The notes: a model not told the origin generated them from the letters alone. Numbered from the stretch's first letter, positions 1-8,546 are shown. The stretch: DNA of 64,000 bases from Thalassovita sp. (GCA_017792425.1 CP051233.1:2142402-2206401); one strand, 5' to 3'. Program-made: numbers and translations.

Positions 1-403
1 CATAGGCGGAAATTCCGTTCCAGATATGGAACATGGCCGCCCCCCCGCGATAGTCCTTGTGCAGGCAGGAACGCCCCAGTTCCAGCAACGGTCGGCCACA
101 GGTTTTCAGCGCGGTCAGATCGTATTCGTCCTGGGAATAAAATTGCCCTGCAGCGCGCGCCTGATCATCCCGCATCAACCGGTATACCCCGACGATCCGG
201 TCCGCCACATCGCCTGCACGGTCTGCGTCCAACAGGATCAAGTGATCGCAAAAGGGATCAAATCGGTCCTTTTCCAACCGGCTGTCATGATCCACCATTG
301 ATCCGCCGCCACCCAGTTCGGCCACGAACACCTCATAGCGCAGATGCTGCGCGGCGCGCAGTTCTTCGTCAGATTCTGCAATCTTTACAACATATTGCGG
401 CAT
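1..403 (-). CDS. OlsB-like GNAT acyltransferase (partial, cut by left edge)
   Basis: Open frame running off the left edge; the ATG is at 403, and 134 codons are visible. The N-terminus reads MPQYVVKIAESDEELRAAQ and is followed by LRYEVFVAELGG, the signature of the acyl-homoserine-lactone-synthase-like GNAT group that includes OlsB, which N-acylates ornithine from 3-hydroxyacyl-ACP in ornithine-lipid synthesis. Further on, ELGRSC and the W-N-G-I run fit the acyl-CoA/ACP binding part. Family membership is fairly clear; the ornithine substrate is inferred from family. The C-terminal half and any olsA partner would lie outside the window. No strong Shine-Dalgarno is seen (only AGAAG next to the ATG). 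Confidence 0.75.
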   Translation of the reverse strand, partial: MPQYVVKIAESDEELRAAQHLRYEVFVAELGGGGSMVDHDSRLEKDRFDPFCDHLILLDADRAGDVADRIVGVYRLMRDDQARAAGQFYSQDEYDLTALKTCGRPLLELGRSCLHKDYRGGAAMFHIWNGISAY

Positions 404-530
404 CTTCTAGGGTATGCCCCCGATCCTGGATCATTTGGGTCTATTTAGGAAAGCATGAAATAAAACGCAACCGTCGCGTCAGAAATGCTATAGATAACCC
501 CAGGTTGTGTTAGGCTTTCATTAACCACAA

Positions 531-713
531 TCAGTCATCAAAGACTGGCACAAGAAACACAAGGGCCCCATTGATGACAACCTTTCCGGCTTCGGGGAAA
601 TTCACGGTGATCTTGCCGTGAATGTTCGATTGCACCTGACCGACGCCCCATTCCGGGCAGTCAGGATGTCGCACGCGCATCCCAGGTTCAAGAAAGGCGT
701 TCAGATCGTCCAT
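531..713 (-). CDS. DUF3553 domain protein
   Basis: A 60-residue protein that is almost entirely one small beta-rich domain: PGMRVRHPDCPEWGVGQVQS near residues 10-29, then KITVNFPEAGKVVI. This matches the DUF3553 family common in Rhodobacterales, which has a CarD/Tudor-like look (short basic, Trp-Gly-containing barrel). Function is unknown. It starts only 26 bp from the divergent chpT start, so the two promoters must overlap. No signal peptide or membrane segment is present. The family call is good; no function should be inferred. Confidence 0.8.
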   Translation of the reverse strand: MDDLNAFLEPGMRVRHPDCPEWGVGQVQSNIHGKITVNFPEAGKVVINGALVFLVPVFDD

Positions 714-739
714 TCGGGTCCACTTTCGGAGGAATTGCT

Positions 740-1339
740 TTGACCCAAGATACCCTTGAATTCAGCGCATTGATAGGGTCACGCATCTGCCATGATCTGA
801 TCAGCCCCATCGGCGCGATCGGCAATGGGCTGGAATTGCTGCAAATGGGTATGCCCCTGTCGCCGGAACTGGCCTTGGTGGCAGAAAGCGTGGAAAACGC
901 CAACGCCCGGGTGCGGTTTTTCCGCGTTGCCTTTGGCAAGGCCAGCGAAGGACAGCAGGTCAACCGCGCCGAGGTAGAGGGCATATTGCGGGACATATCC
1001 AAGGGCGGGCGCATAGAAATACGCTGGGCCGGCGATACGCCGCCGGATCGCAGGGGATTACGCGCAGGGTTCATGGCGGTGATGTGCCTGGAAAGCACCC
1101 TGCCCCTTGGCGGCGAAATTACCGTTGAATATCAATCTGGTGCATGGCGTCTGCATGCTACCGGGCACCGCATTCGGTTACAACCGGACCTGTGGGCACT
1201 ACTGGATCAGCCGCAGTCTGACCCGCATAGCGTTTCCGCCGGGCAGGTCCAATTCGCGCTGCTTCCGGGCCTGCTGCGCGATCTGGGCCGGGTAGCGGTG
1301 GTCTCGTCAACCGACACCACCGCAACGATCGCCTTCTAG
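740..1339 (+). CDS. chpT: histidine phosphotransferase ChpT-like
   Basis: A 199-residue protein with a dimerisation/phosphotransfer helix pair, SRICHDLISPIGAIGNGLEL, in which H18 is the expected phosphoryl acceptor, followed by a degenerate HATPase-like C-terminal domain. In Caulobacter ChpT relays phosphate from CckA to CtrA and CpdR; in Rhodobacterales the same relay controls motility and gene-transfer-agent expression. The start is a TTG at 740, chosen because an excellent CGGAGGA ribosome site lies 6 nt upstream and no ATG precedes the conserved helix. The gene ends 4 bp inside the convergent proA 3' end. Assignment rests on the histidine helix and overall length. Confidence 0.85.
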   Translation: MTQDTLEFSALIGSRICHDLISPIGAIGNGLELLQMGMPLSPELALVAESVENANARVRFFRVAFGKASEGQQVNRAEVEGILRDISKGGRIEIRWAGDTPPDRRGLRAGFMAVMCLESTLPLGGEITVEYQSGAWRLHATGHRIRLQPDLWALLDQPQSDPHSVSAGQVQFALLPGLLRDLGRVAVVSSTDTTATIAF

Positions 1340-2589
1340 CTGCGCACAGCCCCGTCGCCTGTGACCAGGTACTTGAAACTGGTCAGTTGCGCCGCCCCGA
1401 CAGGGCCGCGGGCGTGCATCTTGCCCGTGGCGATACCGATCTCTGCGCCCATTCCAAACTCGCCACCGTCAGCAAATTGGGTAGAAGCGTTATGCATCAG
1501 GATCGCACTGTCCAACCGTTCAAAGAAACGGTCTGCAACAGCCTGGTTTTCCGTGATCACGCAATCTGTGTGGCTCGAGCTGAACTGCCGGATATGGGCA
1601 ATCGCGCCGTCGACGTCATTCACCACGCGTGCGGCGATGATGGAATCAAGGTACTCTTTGCCCCAGTCATCCTGCGTGGCGGGGATTGACCCTGGCAGAC
1701 CTTCCGCGCGCACTTCCACGCCCGCATCCATCAGCGCCTTTACCAAATCTGCGCCAAGAGTGTCCGCTATATCCTTGTGAATCAACAGACATTCCGCAGC
1801 CCCACAAATTCCCGTACGACGGGTCTTGGCGTTCAGGACCACGCGCAGCGCCTTTTCGGGGTCGGCATCCTTGTCCACGAAGATATGCACGATGCCTTCC
1901 AGATGGGCAAACACCGGCACGCGGGCTTCGCGCTGAACCAGCCCGACCAGACCTTTGCCACCGCGCGGCACGATCACGTCCACATAGTCGGTCATGGTCA
2001 GCAACTCCTGCACGGCGGCGCGGTCCCGGGTCGGCACCAGTTGGATCGCGTCCGCGGGCAGGTTGGCGACTTTTAGCCCTTCAACCAGACAAGCGTGTAT
2101 CGCGCCCGAGGAATGGAAGCTTTCGGACCCGCCCCGCAGGATCACCGCATTGCCCGATTTCAGGCACAGCGCCCCGGCATCGGCGGTCACATTGGGACGG
2201 CTTTCATAGATCACCCCGATCACCCCCAGCGGCGTACGCACGCGGCGGATATGCAGCCCCGAAGGCATGTCCCATTCCGCCAGCACCTCGCCCACCGGGT
2301 CGGCCTGTTCGGCAACGGCGCGCAATCCATCGACAATCCCGCGAATACGCCCTTCGTCCAGCATCAGCCGGTCCATCATGGCCGGGCTCAGGCCCTTTTC
2401 GCGACCATAGTCCAGATCCTTGGCATTCGCCGCGATGATCGCGGCGCGGTTTTTCCACACGGCATCTGCGGCAGCGATCAGCGCCGCGTGCTTGCGTTCA
2501 GCGGTGGCGAAACCCAATTCGGCCGCGGCGGCCTTGGCGCGCTTACCCAGATCGGTCATCAGCGCGTGGATGTCGTTTGCGTCTTTCAT
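1336..2589 (-). CDS. proA: glutamate-5-semialdehyde dehydrogenase (gamma-glutamyl phosphate reductase)
   Basis: A 417-residue aldehyde-dehydrogenase-fold enzyme, the normal ProA length. It reduces gamma-glutamyl phosphate to glutamate-5-semialdehyde with NADPH, the second step of proline synthesis, in the cytoplasm. The catalytic cysteine is C262 in RTGICGAAE, preceded by VLNAK; IYESRPNV (about 128-134) and LRGGSES (151-157) are family motifs. The ATG at 2589 has a GGAGGT ribosome site. It lies 41 bp downstream of proB in the obgE-proB-proA operon, so it is probably co-transcribed and possibly translationally linked. Confidence 0.97.
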   Translation of the reverse strand: MKDANDIHALMTDLGKRAKAAAAELGFATAERKHAALIAAADAVWKNRAAIIAANAKDLDYGREKGLSPAMMDRLMLDEGRIRGIVDGLRAVAEQADPVGEVLAEWDMPSGLHIRRVRTPLGVIGVIYESRPNVTADAGALCLKSGNAVILRGGSESFHSSGAIHACLVEGLKVANLPADAIQLVPTRDRAAVQELLTMTDYVDVIVPRGGKGLVGLVQREARVPVFAHLEGIVHIFVDKDADPEKALRVVLNAKTRRTGICGAAECLLIHKDIADTLGADLVKALMDAGVEVRAEGLPGSIPATQDDWGKEYLDSIIAARVVNDVDGAIAHIRQFSSSHTDCVITENQAVADRFFERLDSAILMHNASTQFADGGEFGMGAEIGIATGKMHARGPVGAAQLTSFKYLVTGDGAVRS

Positions 2590-2630
2590 GTCTGACCTCC
2601 GGTTTCCCTGTCAGTGTAATCGGTTGGGCG

Positions 2631-3737
2631 CTACAGCGCCATGTCGTCCCTGTGTACCAGTGCGGCGCGGCCCGGGTAGCCAAGGATTGCCTCGATCTCA
2701 TCCGAGCGATGCCCCTTGATGCGAAATGCCTCTGCCGCCGTGTAGCGGGTCAGCCCCTGCCCCAGCTTGCGACCGTCCGGTCCCAGAATAGCCACCGGAT
2801 CGCCACGGCCGAACACGCCGGTCACGCCCTTCACCCCGGCTGGCAGCAGGCTTTTGCCCTTGGCCAATGCGGCGGCGGCGCCAGCGTCCACGACGATTTC
2901 ACCCTTCACTTTCATCGAGTGAATCCAACGCTTTCGCGCAAGGTGCGGATCGTCCTGCGCCAGAAACCACGTGGCGTTGGCACCGTTTTCCAGTGCCATC
3001 AGCGGGCGCGAAACGGACCCTTCGGTGATCGCCATGGCGCAGCCACCTGCGATGGCCATCTTCGCCGCCATCAGCTTGGTGATCATGCCGCCCTTGGACA
3101 GGCCAGACACGCCTTCGCCCGCCATCGCCTCGATCTCTGGTGTAACCTGTTCGATCACGTCGAACCGGCGCGCGCTGGGGTCGGTCTGCGGATTGGCGGA
3201 ATAGAACCCGTCCACATCCGACAGCAGGATCAACTGATCCGCCCCCACCGTCACGGCCACCTGCGCGGCCAGCCGGTCGTTATCGCCATAGCGGATTTCA
3301 TCTGTGGCAACGGTGTCATTTTCGTTCACGATGGGAACTACACCGAACCCGATCAGCGTTTCCAGCGTGGCGCGGCTGTTCAGATAGCGGCGGCGGTTTT
3401 CACTGTCCTCCAGTGTCACCAGCACCTGCCCCGTGGCGATCCCATACGGGGCCAGCACCTCTTCGTAGGCACGGGCCAGGCGAATCTGCCCGACAGCTGC
3501 GGCCGCTTGGGATTGTTCCAGCGCCAATTCGCTGCGCGGCAGGCCCAGCACCCCCCGCCCCAGCGCGATGGACCCCGAGGACACCAGGATCACGTCCTTG
3601 CCCATACCCTTCAGCCAAGCGACATCCTGCGCCAACGCTTTCAGCCAGTCGGCACGCAAATCGCCTGTCGCCCGGTCCACCAACAGGGCCGAGCCGATCT
3701 TGATCACCAATCGCTTGGCGTCTGTCAGGGATGCCAC
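2631..3737 (-). CDS. proB: glutamate 5-kinase with PUA domain
   Basis: A 368-residue enzyme that phosphorylates glutamate with ATP, the committed and normally proline-inhibited step of proline synthesis. The amino-acid-kinase domain shows VIKIGSALL near the start, SSGSIALGRGVLG, VNENDTVATDEI and GDNDRLAAQ. The C-terminal ~90 residues (KGEIVVDAGAAAAL onward) form the PUA domain. The start is GTG at 3737, and the first 13 bp overlap the obgE 3' end, a sign of translational coupling. No alternative in-frame start would keep the nucleotide-binding loop. Confidence 0.97.
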   Translation of the reverse strand: MASLTDAKRLVIKIGSALLVDRATGDLRADWLKALAQDVAWLKGMGKDVILVSSGSIALGRGVLGLPRSELALEQSQAAAAVGQIRLARAYEEVLAPYGIATGQVLVTLEDSENRRRYLNSRATLETLIGFGVVPIVNENDTVATDEIRYGDNDRLAAQVAVTVGADQLILLSDVDGFYSANPQTDPSARRFDVIEQVTPEIEAMAGEGVSGLSKGGMITKLMAAKMAIAGGCAMAITEGSVSRPLMALENGANATWFLAQDDPHLARKRWIHSMKVKGEIVVDAGAAAALAKGKSLLPAGVKGVTGVFGRGDPVAILGPDGRKLGQGLTRYTAAEAFRIKGHRSDEIEAILGYPGRAALVHRDDMAL

Positions 3738-4762
3738 GGTTCGTCCTCTTGCTCTGCTGCCTTCTGGCGCAGGCGGTCGGCATCAATGCGCGAGCGAAGG
3801 GCACGCAGGACTTCGTCCACGCCTTCGCGGGAAACGCCGGACATCAGCATGACAGGTTTGCCGCAGGCGGCTTCCAGTTCTTCGCGCAGAAAATCGCGTT
3901 CCTCGGCGTCCAGCGTGTCGATCTTGTTCAGAACAGTGACGCGCGGCTTGTCCGCCAAGCCGCCGCCATAGGCGTCAAGCTCGTTGATGATGGTGTGGTA
4001 ATCCTCCACCAGCGTGCCCGAGGTGCCATCCACCAAGTGCAACAGAACCGCGCAGCGTTCGACATGGCCAAGGAACAGGTCACCCAACCCGCGGCCTTCG
4101 CTGGCCCCCTCGATCAGGCCGGGGATGTCCGCGACGACGAATTCCACGCCATCAATACCGACAACACCCAGATTCGGGTGCAGGGTGGTGAACGGGTAAT
4201 CCGCGATTTTGGGGCGAGCGTTCGACGTAGCGGCCAAGAAGGTGGACTTACCCGCGTTGGGCAGGCCCAGCAATCCGACATCCGCAATCAGCTTCAGCCG
4301 CAGCCAGATCGTGCGTTCCACGCCCTCTTGTCCCGGATTGGCGCGGCGCGGCGCCTGATTGGTAGAGCTTTTGAAATGCAGGTTGCCCCAGCCGCCATTT
4401 CCGCCCTTGGCCAGCAGCACGCGCTGGCCGATTTCCGTCATGTCGGCCAGAACGGTTTCCTGGTCTTCGTCCAGGATTTCGGTGCCGACAGGCACCCGCA
4501 GAACGATATCATCCCCGTCCGCACCGGTACGCTGACGCCCCATGCCGGGGCGGCCGTTGTCGGCAAAGAAATGCTGTTGATAGCGGAAGTCGATCAGGGT
4601 GTTCAGACCGTCCACTGCTTCGGCCCAGACGGAACCGCCTGTGCCACCATCGCCCCCATCCGGCCCACCGAATTCGATGAACTTTTCACGGCGGAAGCTG
4701 ACGCACCCACCGCCGCCCGAACCGGACCGGATGTAGACCTTTGCGAGATCAAGAAATTTCAT
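3725..4762 (-). CDS. obgE: Obg family GTPase
   Basis: A 345-residue essential GTPase associated with 50S ribosome assembly and the stringent response. The glycine-rich Obg fold occupies residues 1-158 (repeated GGxGG runs such as GGPDGGDGGTGG). The G domain has the P-loop GLPNAGKST at 166-174 and DIPG at 212-215; NKID follows. The C-terminus is short, with no long acidic tail. It is the first gene of obgE-proB-proA and lies downstream of rplU-rpmA and the GNAT gene, the usual alphaproteobacterial neighbourhood. Confidence 0.97.
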   Translation of the reverse strand: MKFLDLAKVYIRSGSGGGGCVSFRREKFIEFGGPDGGDGGTGGSVWAEAVDGLNTLIDFRYQQHFFADNGRPGMGRQRTGADGDDIVLRVPVGTEILDEDQETVLADMTEIGQRVLLAKGGNGGWGNLHFKSSTNQAPRRANPGQEGVERTIWLRLKLIADVGLLGLPNAGKSTFLAATSNARPKIADYPFTTLHPNLGVVGIDGVEFVVADIPGLIEGASEGRGLGDLFLGHVERCAVLLHLVDGTSGTLVEDYHTIINELDAYGGGLADKPRVTVLNKIDTLDAEERDFLREELEAACGKPVMLMSGVSREGVDEVLRALRSRIDADRLRQKAAEQEDEPWHP

Positions 4763-4809
4763 GGAGTTCTCCTATCGCAAAGGCCGGTTGTTCCGCAATC
4801 GGTCTTTGC

Positions 4810-5349
4810 TTAGTCCAGTTTTCGGCTGTAGGTCCAGGTTGCGACCTTGGCGTTGCGCGCGACCGAGAATGTCTCGGCGTCGCCAAGGTAGACAAATCCG
4901 CAGTTGGTCAGCACACGGGCCGAGGCCGCGTTGTCCTGAAAAACCTCGGCGAACAAGGTCTTGCAGCGTTGGGGATTCGCCCCGATCAGCGCGGTCACCG
5001 CCTGCGAGGCCAACCCGGTGTTCCAGAACGCAGGAGCCACCCAGTACGAAATCTCGGACTGGTCGTGATCCACCCGTTCCAGCGAAATCAAGCCCATTAC
5101 TTCGGGGCCGTCAGATTTGGTGCCATCAATGGCCCAGACATCCGCAACCCGGTCCACCGACAACGCGCGGTTGATGAACGCCTCTGTCGCGCCCGGTGGC
5201 AGCGGATTCGGGATGGCGCGGGTGTTGTTGGCCACGCGCGGATCACCACAGTACATGGCAACCAGCCCCTGATCCGATTTGCGCAGCGGCCGCAGATCGA
5301 AGCGCTCTGTCTCTATCACAGGCTGATTGGTGATCCTGTCCAACATCAT
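4810..5349 (-). CDS. GNAT family N-acetyltransferase (RimJ/RimL-like)
   Basis: A 179-residue acetyltransferase. The N-terminus ETERFDLRPLRKSD is typical of the RimJ/RimL branch, which acetylates protein N-termini or small amines. The acetyl-CoA loop appears as FWNTGLASQAV and motif B as NAASARVLTNCGF. The loop lacks the usual arginine of Q/RxxGxG/A, so the cofactor site is slightly unusual. It lies between rpmA and obgE, where Rhodobacterales genomes commonly carry one or two GNAT genes. The substrate is unknown. Confidence 0.85.
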   Translation of the reverse strand: MMLDRITNQPVIETERFDLRPLRKSDQGLVAMYCGDPRVANNTRAIPNPLPPGATEAFINRALSVDRVADVWAIDGTKSDGPEVMGLISLERVDHDQSEISYWVAPAFWNTGLASQAVTALIGANPQRCKTLFAEVFQDNAASARVLTNCGFVYLGDAETFSVARNAKVATWTYSRKLD

Positions 5350-5666
5350 GCTCTTTCTCCTCCTGCAGGGTCCGTAGCCCCCTATTCCGGCCCGCCTCTC
5401 GACTCCTCCAAGAGTGGACGACCGAAGTTATTTCCAAAGAGTGTCAAAGAGATGGCACCGGGCGCATGAAATACAAGATGCACGCGCGATGAACTCTTCG
5501 ACAGATTCGTCAGAATGCCCCTCTGTCCAGCAGATGCGCAATGACGGCGCGCAACGGCTTGGGTTTTCAGGATATTCCGCCAGCGAACCCATTGCCCCCC
5601 CGCCAAACGAAAAAGAGGACCGGCTGTTCGCCGATCCCCTTATGCGTTACAGCCCTTAAGGTCGGC
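5350..5666. other. intergenic region without a supportable gene
   Basis: A stretch of 317 bp between the GNAT gene and rpmA. Short open frames on both strands (for example a plus-strand one at 5414-5659) lack a convincing ribosome site, recognisable motifs or core-gene codon use. The only structure I can support is the rpmA-proximal terminator hairpin at 5609-5637. The remainder presumably holds the promoter for the GNAT-obgE-pro genes. Confidence 0.6.
5609..5637 (-). terminator. Rho-independent terminator after rplU-rpmA
   Basis: On the minus strand an 8-bp stem (GGATCGGC paired with GCCGGTCC, one T-G wobble) closes a GAACA loop and is followed by TCTTTTTC. It lies 30 bp past the rpmA stop in the correct orientation. 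Confidence 0.8.
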
Positions 5667-5936
5667 TTACTCGGCGGCCTCCGCCGCTGGCAGGACCGAA
5701 ATAAAGGTGCGGCCTTTCAGGCCTTTGCGGAAGGTCACCTTGCCCTCGGCAGTTGCAAAGATCGTATGGTCACGACCCATGCCAACGCCTTCGCCCGGCC
5801 ACCACTTGGTGCCGCGCTGACGCGCAATGATGTTTCCGGGAATGGCGGTCTGGCCACCAAACAGTTTCACGCCAAGGCGGCGACCGTCAGAGTCGCGACC
5901 GTTCCGGGATGAACCGCCAGCTTTCTTGTGTGCCAT
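5667..5936 (-). CDS. rpmA: 50S ribosomal protein L27
   Basis: An 89-residue protein with the canonical start MAHKKAGGSSRNGRDSDG followed by GRRLGVKLFGGQ, then a beta-barrel with GRDHTIFATAEG. L27 sits near the peptidyl-transferase centre. There is no N-terminal extension, so no Firmicutes-type processing site. It lies 13 bp downstream of rplU in the standard two-gene operon and is followed by a clear terminator. Confidence 0.98.
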   Translation of the reverse strand: MAHKKAGGSSRNGRDSDGRRLGVKLFGGQTAIPGNIIARQRGTKWWPGEGVGMGRDHTIFATAEGKVTFRKGLKGRTFISVLPAAEAAE

Positions 5937-5949
5937 CTGTCGTTACTCC

Positions 5950-6330
5950 TTATTCTGCAGCCGCAGCCGGTGCGGACGCCGCGCCAACCGCTGCCTTGAC
6001 ACCCGACTTTGCCGCGCCCTTGGGCAGGATGTCGGTGATCTTGATCAGGGTCAGCTGCTGACGATGACCCCGGGTGCGCTTCGAGCTGTGCTTACGACGG
6101 CGCTTGACGAAGCTGATGACCTTGTCGCCCTTGATCTGGTCCACGACTTCGGCCTGAACGGCAGCATCGTCAACCAGCGGCGCGCCCACGACGAGATCAT
6201 CGCCGCCCAGCATCAGCACTTCGTTGAATTGGATTTTTTCACCAGCATCGGCAGCCAGCTTCTCGACGCGCAGGATATCGCCCGCCTGAACCTTGTACTG
6301 CTTGCCGCCAGTCTTGAGGACCGCAAACAT
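5950..6330 (-). CDS. rplU: 50S ribosomal protein L21
   Basis: The start is set at 6330 because MFAVLKTGGKQYKVQAGD is the universal L21 N-terminus and GGAAGAG lies just upstream; a longer frame to 6489 has no family sequence. The product is 126 residues. The RRRKHSSKRTRGHRQQ block binds 23S rRNA. The protein carries an alanine-rich C-terminal extension (about 25 residues, ending SAPAAAAE), as is common in Rhodobacterales L21. First gene of rplU-rpmA. Confidence 0.97.
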   Translation of the reverse strand: MFAVLKTGGKQYKVQAGDILRVEKLAADAGEKIQFNEVLMLGGDDLVVGAPLVDDAAVQAEVVDQIKGDKVISFVKRRRKHSSKRTRGHRQQLTLIKITDILPKGAAKSGVKAAVGAASAPAAAAE

Positions 6331-6434
6331 GTGCTCTTCCTTCATTTTCCCGCGTTCTGTGGTCCCTGTTTCCAGGAGTTTGGGCCGTGGCCACCTCGAA
6401 CAGCGCGCCCGTTTGGGCGTGATTACAACAAGAA

Positions 6435-6456
6435 CGGGCAAGGATTCCCCTGCCCG
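6435..6456 (-). terminator. putative terminator after the DUF2059 genes
   Basis: Minus-strand hairpin CGGGCA ... TGCCCG (6-bp perfect stem, 10-nt loop) followed by TTCTTGTTGT. It lies about 70 bp past the DUF2059 stop and upstream of the rplU start. The U-tract is broken, so this is a moderate call. Confidence 0.5.
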
Positions 6457-6528
6457 AGATGCGCGCTTATCCACGGGAACGCCCGCCAAGTCAAGGCCCG
6501 CACCTGAAAAACAACGCGTTTCCCGGCG

Positions 6529-7347
6529 CTAGAGGTCCGCGCCAAGACTGGCATGCGCGATGGCCAGCCCCAACCCATAGGACAGCGCCTCGTACATGCT
6601 GTCAAAGCCGCCGAACAGCGCACGGTTCAACGTCTGCCCTGCAGGGCTTGCCGAAAAGGCGTTGTACGCGCGCAACTGATCCACGTTCAGCCCCGCGTAG
6701 GCTGCGCTCAGGTAGGCGTGCAGCCATTCATCCATGTCCGCGCGGGTTTCCGCCTCTGCCGCCCAAGCCTCGGCTAGAATCTCGTCTTCGGTCAGGTGCA
6801 GGTATTCGCCATGCACAAGGCCCAAATAGAACCTGTAGTTGGAATTCAGCGCCCCGGACACGTTTCTTTCCAGCAGATCGTTAAGCTGAATATAACCTGA
6901 CACTTCTGCAAGATGCGGGTCCGCGCCGGATTCGCCAAGCGTGTACGCCCGCCGCGACGCATCCTCGACCGCGCTGTCCAGAAACGCCCGCCGCACCGAG
7001 ATTTCGCCCTCGACGATCTGCTGCCCCAGCGGCGTATCAAAAAAGGCCAGCATCGCGCCGCAGTCCTGATCCGGTATGCGGCTGGTGACGCCCGCGACGG
7101 CCTGATCCGTCATTCGCGGCACATCATACAACAGCTGCAGCCGCCGCTCCCAAGCCGCGCCGCCGCTCTCCTGTAGCATGCTGGCCCCTAGGTCGCGGCC
7201 CTGGTCCAGACCCTCCTGCTGCATGATCTGCACGACCTCTTCCAAACGCAACAGCGAGACCAGGCGCGCCTGACACACGCCCGCCGCCTGCGCGGCGGTC
7301 GCCAGCCCCAGCCACAACAGGGCAGATATGAGCAGAACGCCCCGCAT
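6529..7347 (-). CDS. secreted DUF2059 protein (second of tandem pair)
   Basis: A 272-residue protein with a classical signal peptide, MRGVLLISALLWLGLATAAQA, predicted to be cleaved after AQA, so probably periplasmic. The mature part is helical and contains the DUF2059 pattern around MLAFFDTPLGQQIVEGE (residues ~100-120), where 'F..T..G..i...e' is the family core. DUF2059 has no established activity. It lies 6 bp downstream of a paralogous gene with the same architecture; the pair are probably one operon, with a downstream hairpin as terminator. Little else can be said. Confidence 0.8.
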   Translation of the reverse strand: MRGVLLISALLWLGLATAAQAAGVCQARLVSLLRLEEVVQIMQQEGLDQGRDLGASMLQESGGAAWERRLQLLYDVPRMTDQAVAGVTSRIPDQDCGAMLAFFDTPLGQQIVEGEISVRRAFLDSAVEDASRRAYTLGESGADPHLAEVSGYIQLNDLLERNVSGALNSNYRFYLGLVHGEYLHLTEDEILAEAWAAEAETRADMDEWLHAYLSAAYAGLNVDQLRAYNAFSASPAGQTLNRALFGGFDSMYEALSYGLGLAIAHASLGADL

Positions 7348-7353
7348 GCGGGA

Positions 7354-8199
7354 TCAAAGCTCTTGCGACGGGCGCAGGATAGCCATGCGCGCGGCCAGCA
7401 TCTCGTACCGGTTGGCCATGATCTCGTAATGGACCGCGTTCATCAGCTCGTAGACCTGCCGCATCGGCTCTGCTTCCAGTGCCAAGGTATAGTCGTGCAA
7501 CTCGTCGTCGCTAAAGGACTGATAGGTATAGGCGGCATTCGCCATGGCGCTGGCCAGCAACGCGCTGCGCAATTGCGGCTCCTGCTCGCGGAACATCTCT
7601 CGCAGGTCCGGCTCATCCATCTTCAGCGCGATCACCCCTGCCCTTGCTGCCGCCATCAGAAATCGGATCTGCACTTCTTGCAGTGCGCGGATGGACATGT
7701 CGCCGATATCGATGGCCGCGTTCATACGGCGGAAATAGTCCAGCCGGTCACGTCCTTCTGGCCCGGACCTGACCAACGCGCCGATTATCGCCTCTCCGGC
7801 CTCGTCCTTGCCGTCGTCGCCCTTTTCCATGTGGGCGGCGTTTTCTGCCGCGACCAGCCGACGCCCGAGGTCAGATCCATAAAAGGCCAGTGCGTGATCC
7901 AGCGACGTCTCGTCCAGCGTCTGTTGCAAAATCCCGATCGCCGTTTCGCGGATATCGGCGGGCACCATCACCTCTTGCACCAGCTTTTTCCACAGGCTAC
8001 CGAATTCACCGGGGTCGCGGCCCAGCATAGCTGGGGCCTGCTCGGCCCCCAGGGCCATTGAATCAAGCGCCACGTCGAATCCCGTCACGCTGAGGAACTG
8101 TTCAATCCGCGCCCGGTCTGCCGCCCCGGCGAGGCCGGCGCACAACAGGTTCACAGCTACCAGCCCTGCTATCCAGAATGATCGCAACCCCGCGCGCAT
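7354..8199 (-). CDS. secreted DUF2059 protein (first of tandem pair)
   Basis: A 281-residue paralogue of the following gene. An N-terminal signal peptide (RSFWIAGLVAVNLLCAGLAG) precedes a helical mature domain with LAFYGSDLGRRLVAAENAAH, the DUF2059 core. The spacing to the second copy is 6 bp, consistent with a two-gene operon. Function is unknown. The sequences have diverged a lot apart from the core motif, so this is an old duplication. Just upstream is the tRNA-Ser gene on the opposite strand. Confidence 0.8.
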   Translation of the reverse strand: MRAGLRSFWIAGLVAVNLLCAGLAGAADRARIEQFLSVTGFDVALDSMALGAEQAPAMLGRDPGEFGSLWKKLVQEVMVPADIRETAIGILQQTLDETSLDHALAFYGSDLGRRLVAAENAAHMEKGDDGKDEAGEAIIGALVRSGPEGRDRLDYFRRMNAAIDIGDMSIRALQEVQIRFLMAAARAGVIALKMDEPDLREMFREQEPQLRSALLASAMANAAYTYQSFSDDELHDYTLALEAEPMRQVYELMNAVHYEIMANRYEMLAARMAILRPSQEL

Positions 8200-8320
8200 G
8201 ACCTATTTCCCTGTTTTTCTTTGCCTGGCCCGACAGTTAAGAAAAAACTTCGAAGAAACAACGTAAATCGCCCTTGCCAGTTCCGAAAAGAGAGATTAAA
8301 CGCACCTCCCAGACCCCCGC

Positions 8321-8410
8321 GGAGAGGTGCCGGAGTGGTCGAACGGGGCGGTCTCGAAAACCGTTGTGGGTGCAAGCCCACCCAGGGTTCGAATCCCTGT
8401 CTCTCCGCCA
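8321..8410 (+). tRNA. tRNA-Ser(CGA)
   Basis: A complete class II cloverleaf of 90 nt including an encoded CCA. The acceptor GGAGAGG pairs with TCTCTCC, the discriminator is G, and the T-arm is CAGGGTTCGAATCCCTG. The anticodon stem has the loop CTCGAAA, giving anticodon CGA (8355-8357), which reads UCG. A long variable arm (TGTGGGTGCAAGCCCACC) is present. Its last 15 nt plus one base form the left attachment repeat of the island. Confidence 0.97.
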
Positions 8411-8411
8411 C
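8396..8411 (+). repeat. attL, left island boundary
   Basis: The sequence cctgtctctccgccac covers the last 15 nt of tRNA-Ser plus one base and is repeated exactly at 24824-24839. Flanking bases differ on both sides, so the core is 16 bp. Insertion leaves the tRNA intact. Confidence 0.9.
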
Positions 8412-8431
8412 AATGTCTTCGCAAGACATTG
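8411..8431. repeat. 9-bp inverted repeat abutting attL
   Basis: CAATGTCTT-CGC-AAGACATTG, a perfect 9-bp inverted repeat with a 3-nt spacer that starts at the last base of the attL core. No T-run follows on either strand, so it is not a standard terminator. It could be a recombinase or excisionase site or a tRNA 3' processing stem. Confidence 0.6.
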
Positions 8432-8546
8432 TAAATGAATAAAAAATATGAATATAAAGTTGTTATTCCCCCGAAATATCCCCCACGTCGACGGTGCCCC
8501 CTCGAATTAACGGCATTGGTACTTGATTCCATTTGTCGGGAGCCAA

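Noticed and set aside
2577..3971. 464-codon open frame on the plus strand
   Set aside because: Shadow of proB and obgE on the opposite strand; composition is Arg/His/Gln-rich and shows no family motif.
5414..5659. 81-codon plus-strand frame in the rpmA-GNAT gap
   Set aside because: No ribosome site, no recognisable family, and it overlaps the rpmA terminator hairpin.
8411..8431. hairpin after tRNA-Ser as a transcription terminator
   Set aside because: No T-run follows on the plus strand, so I list it only as an inverted repeat.
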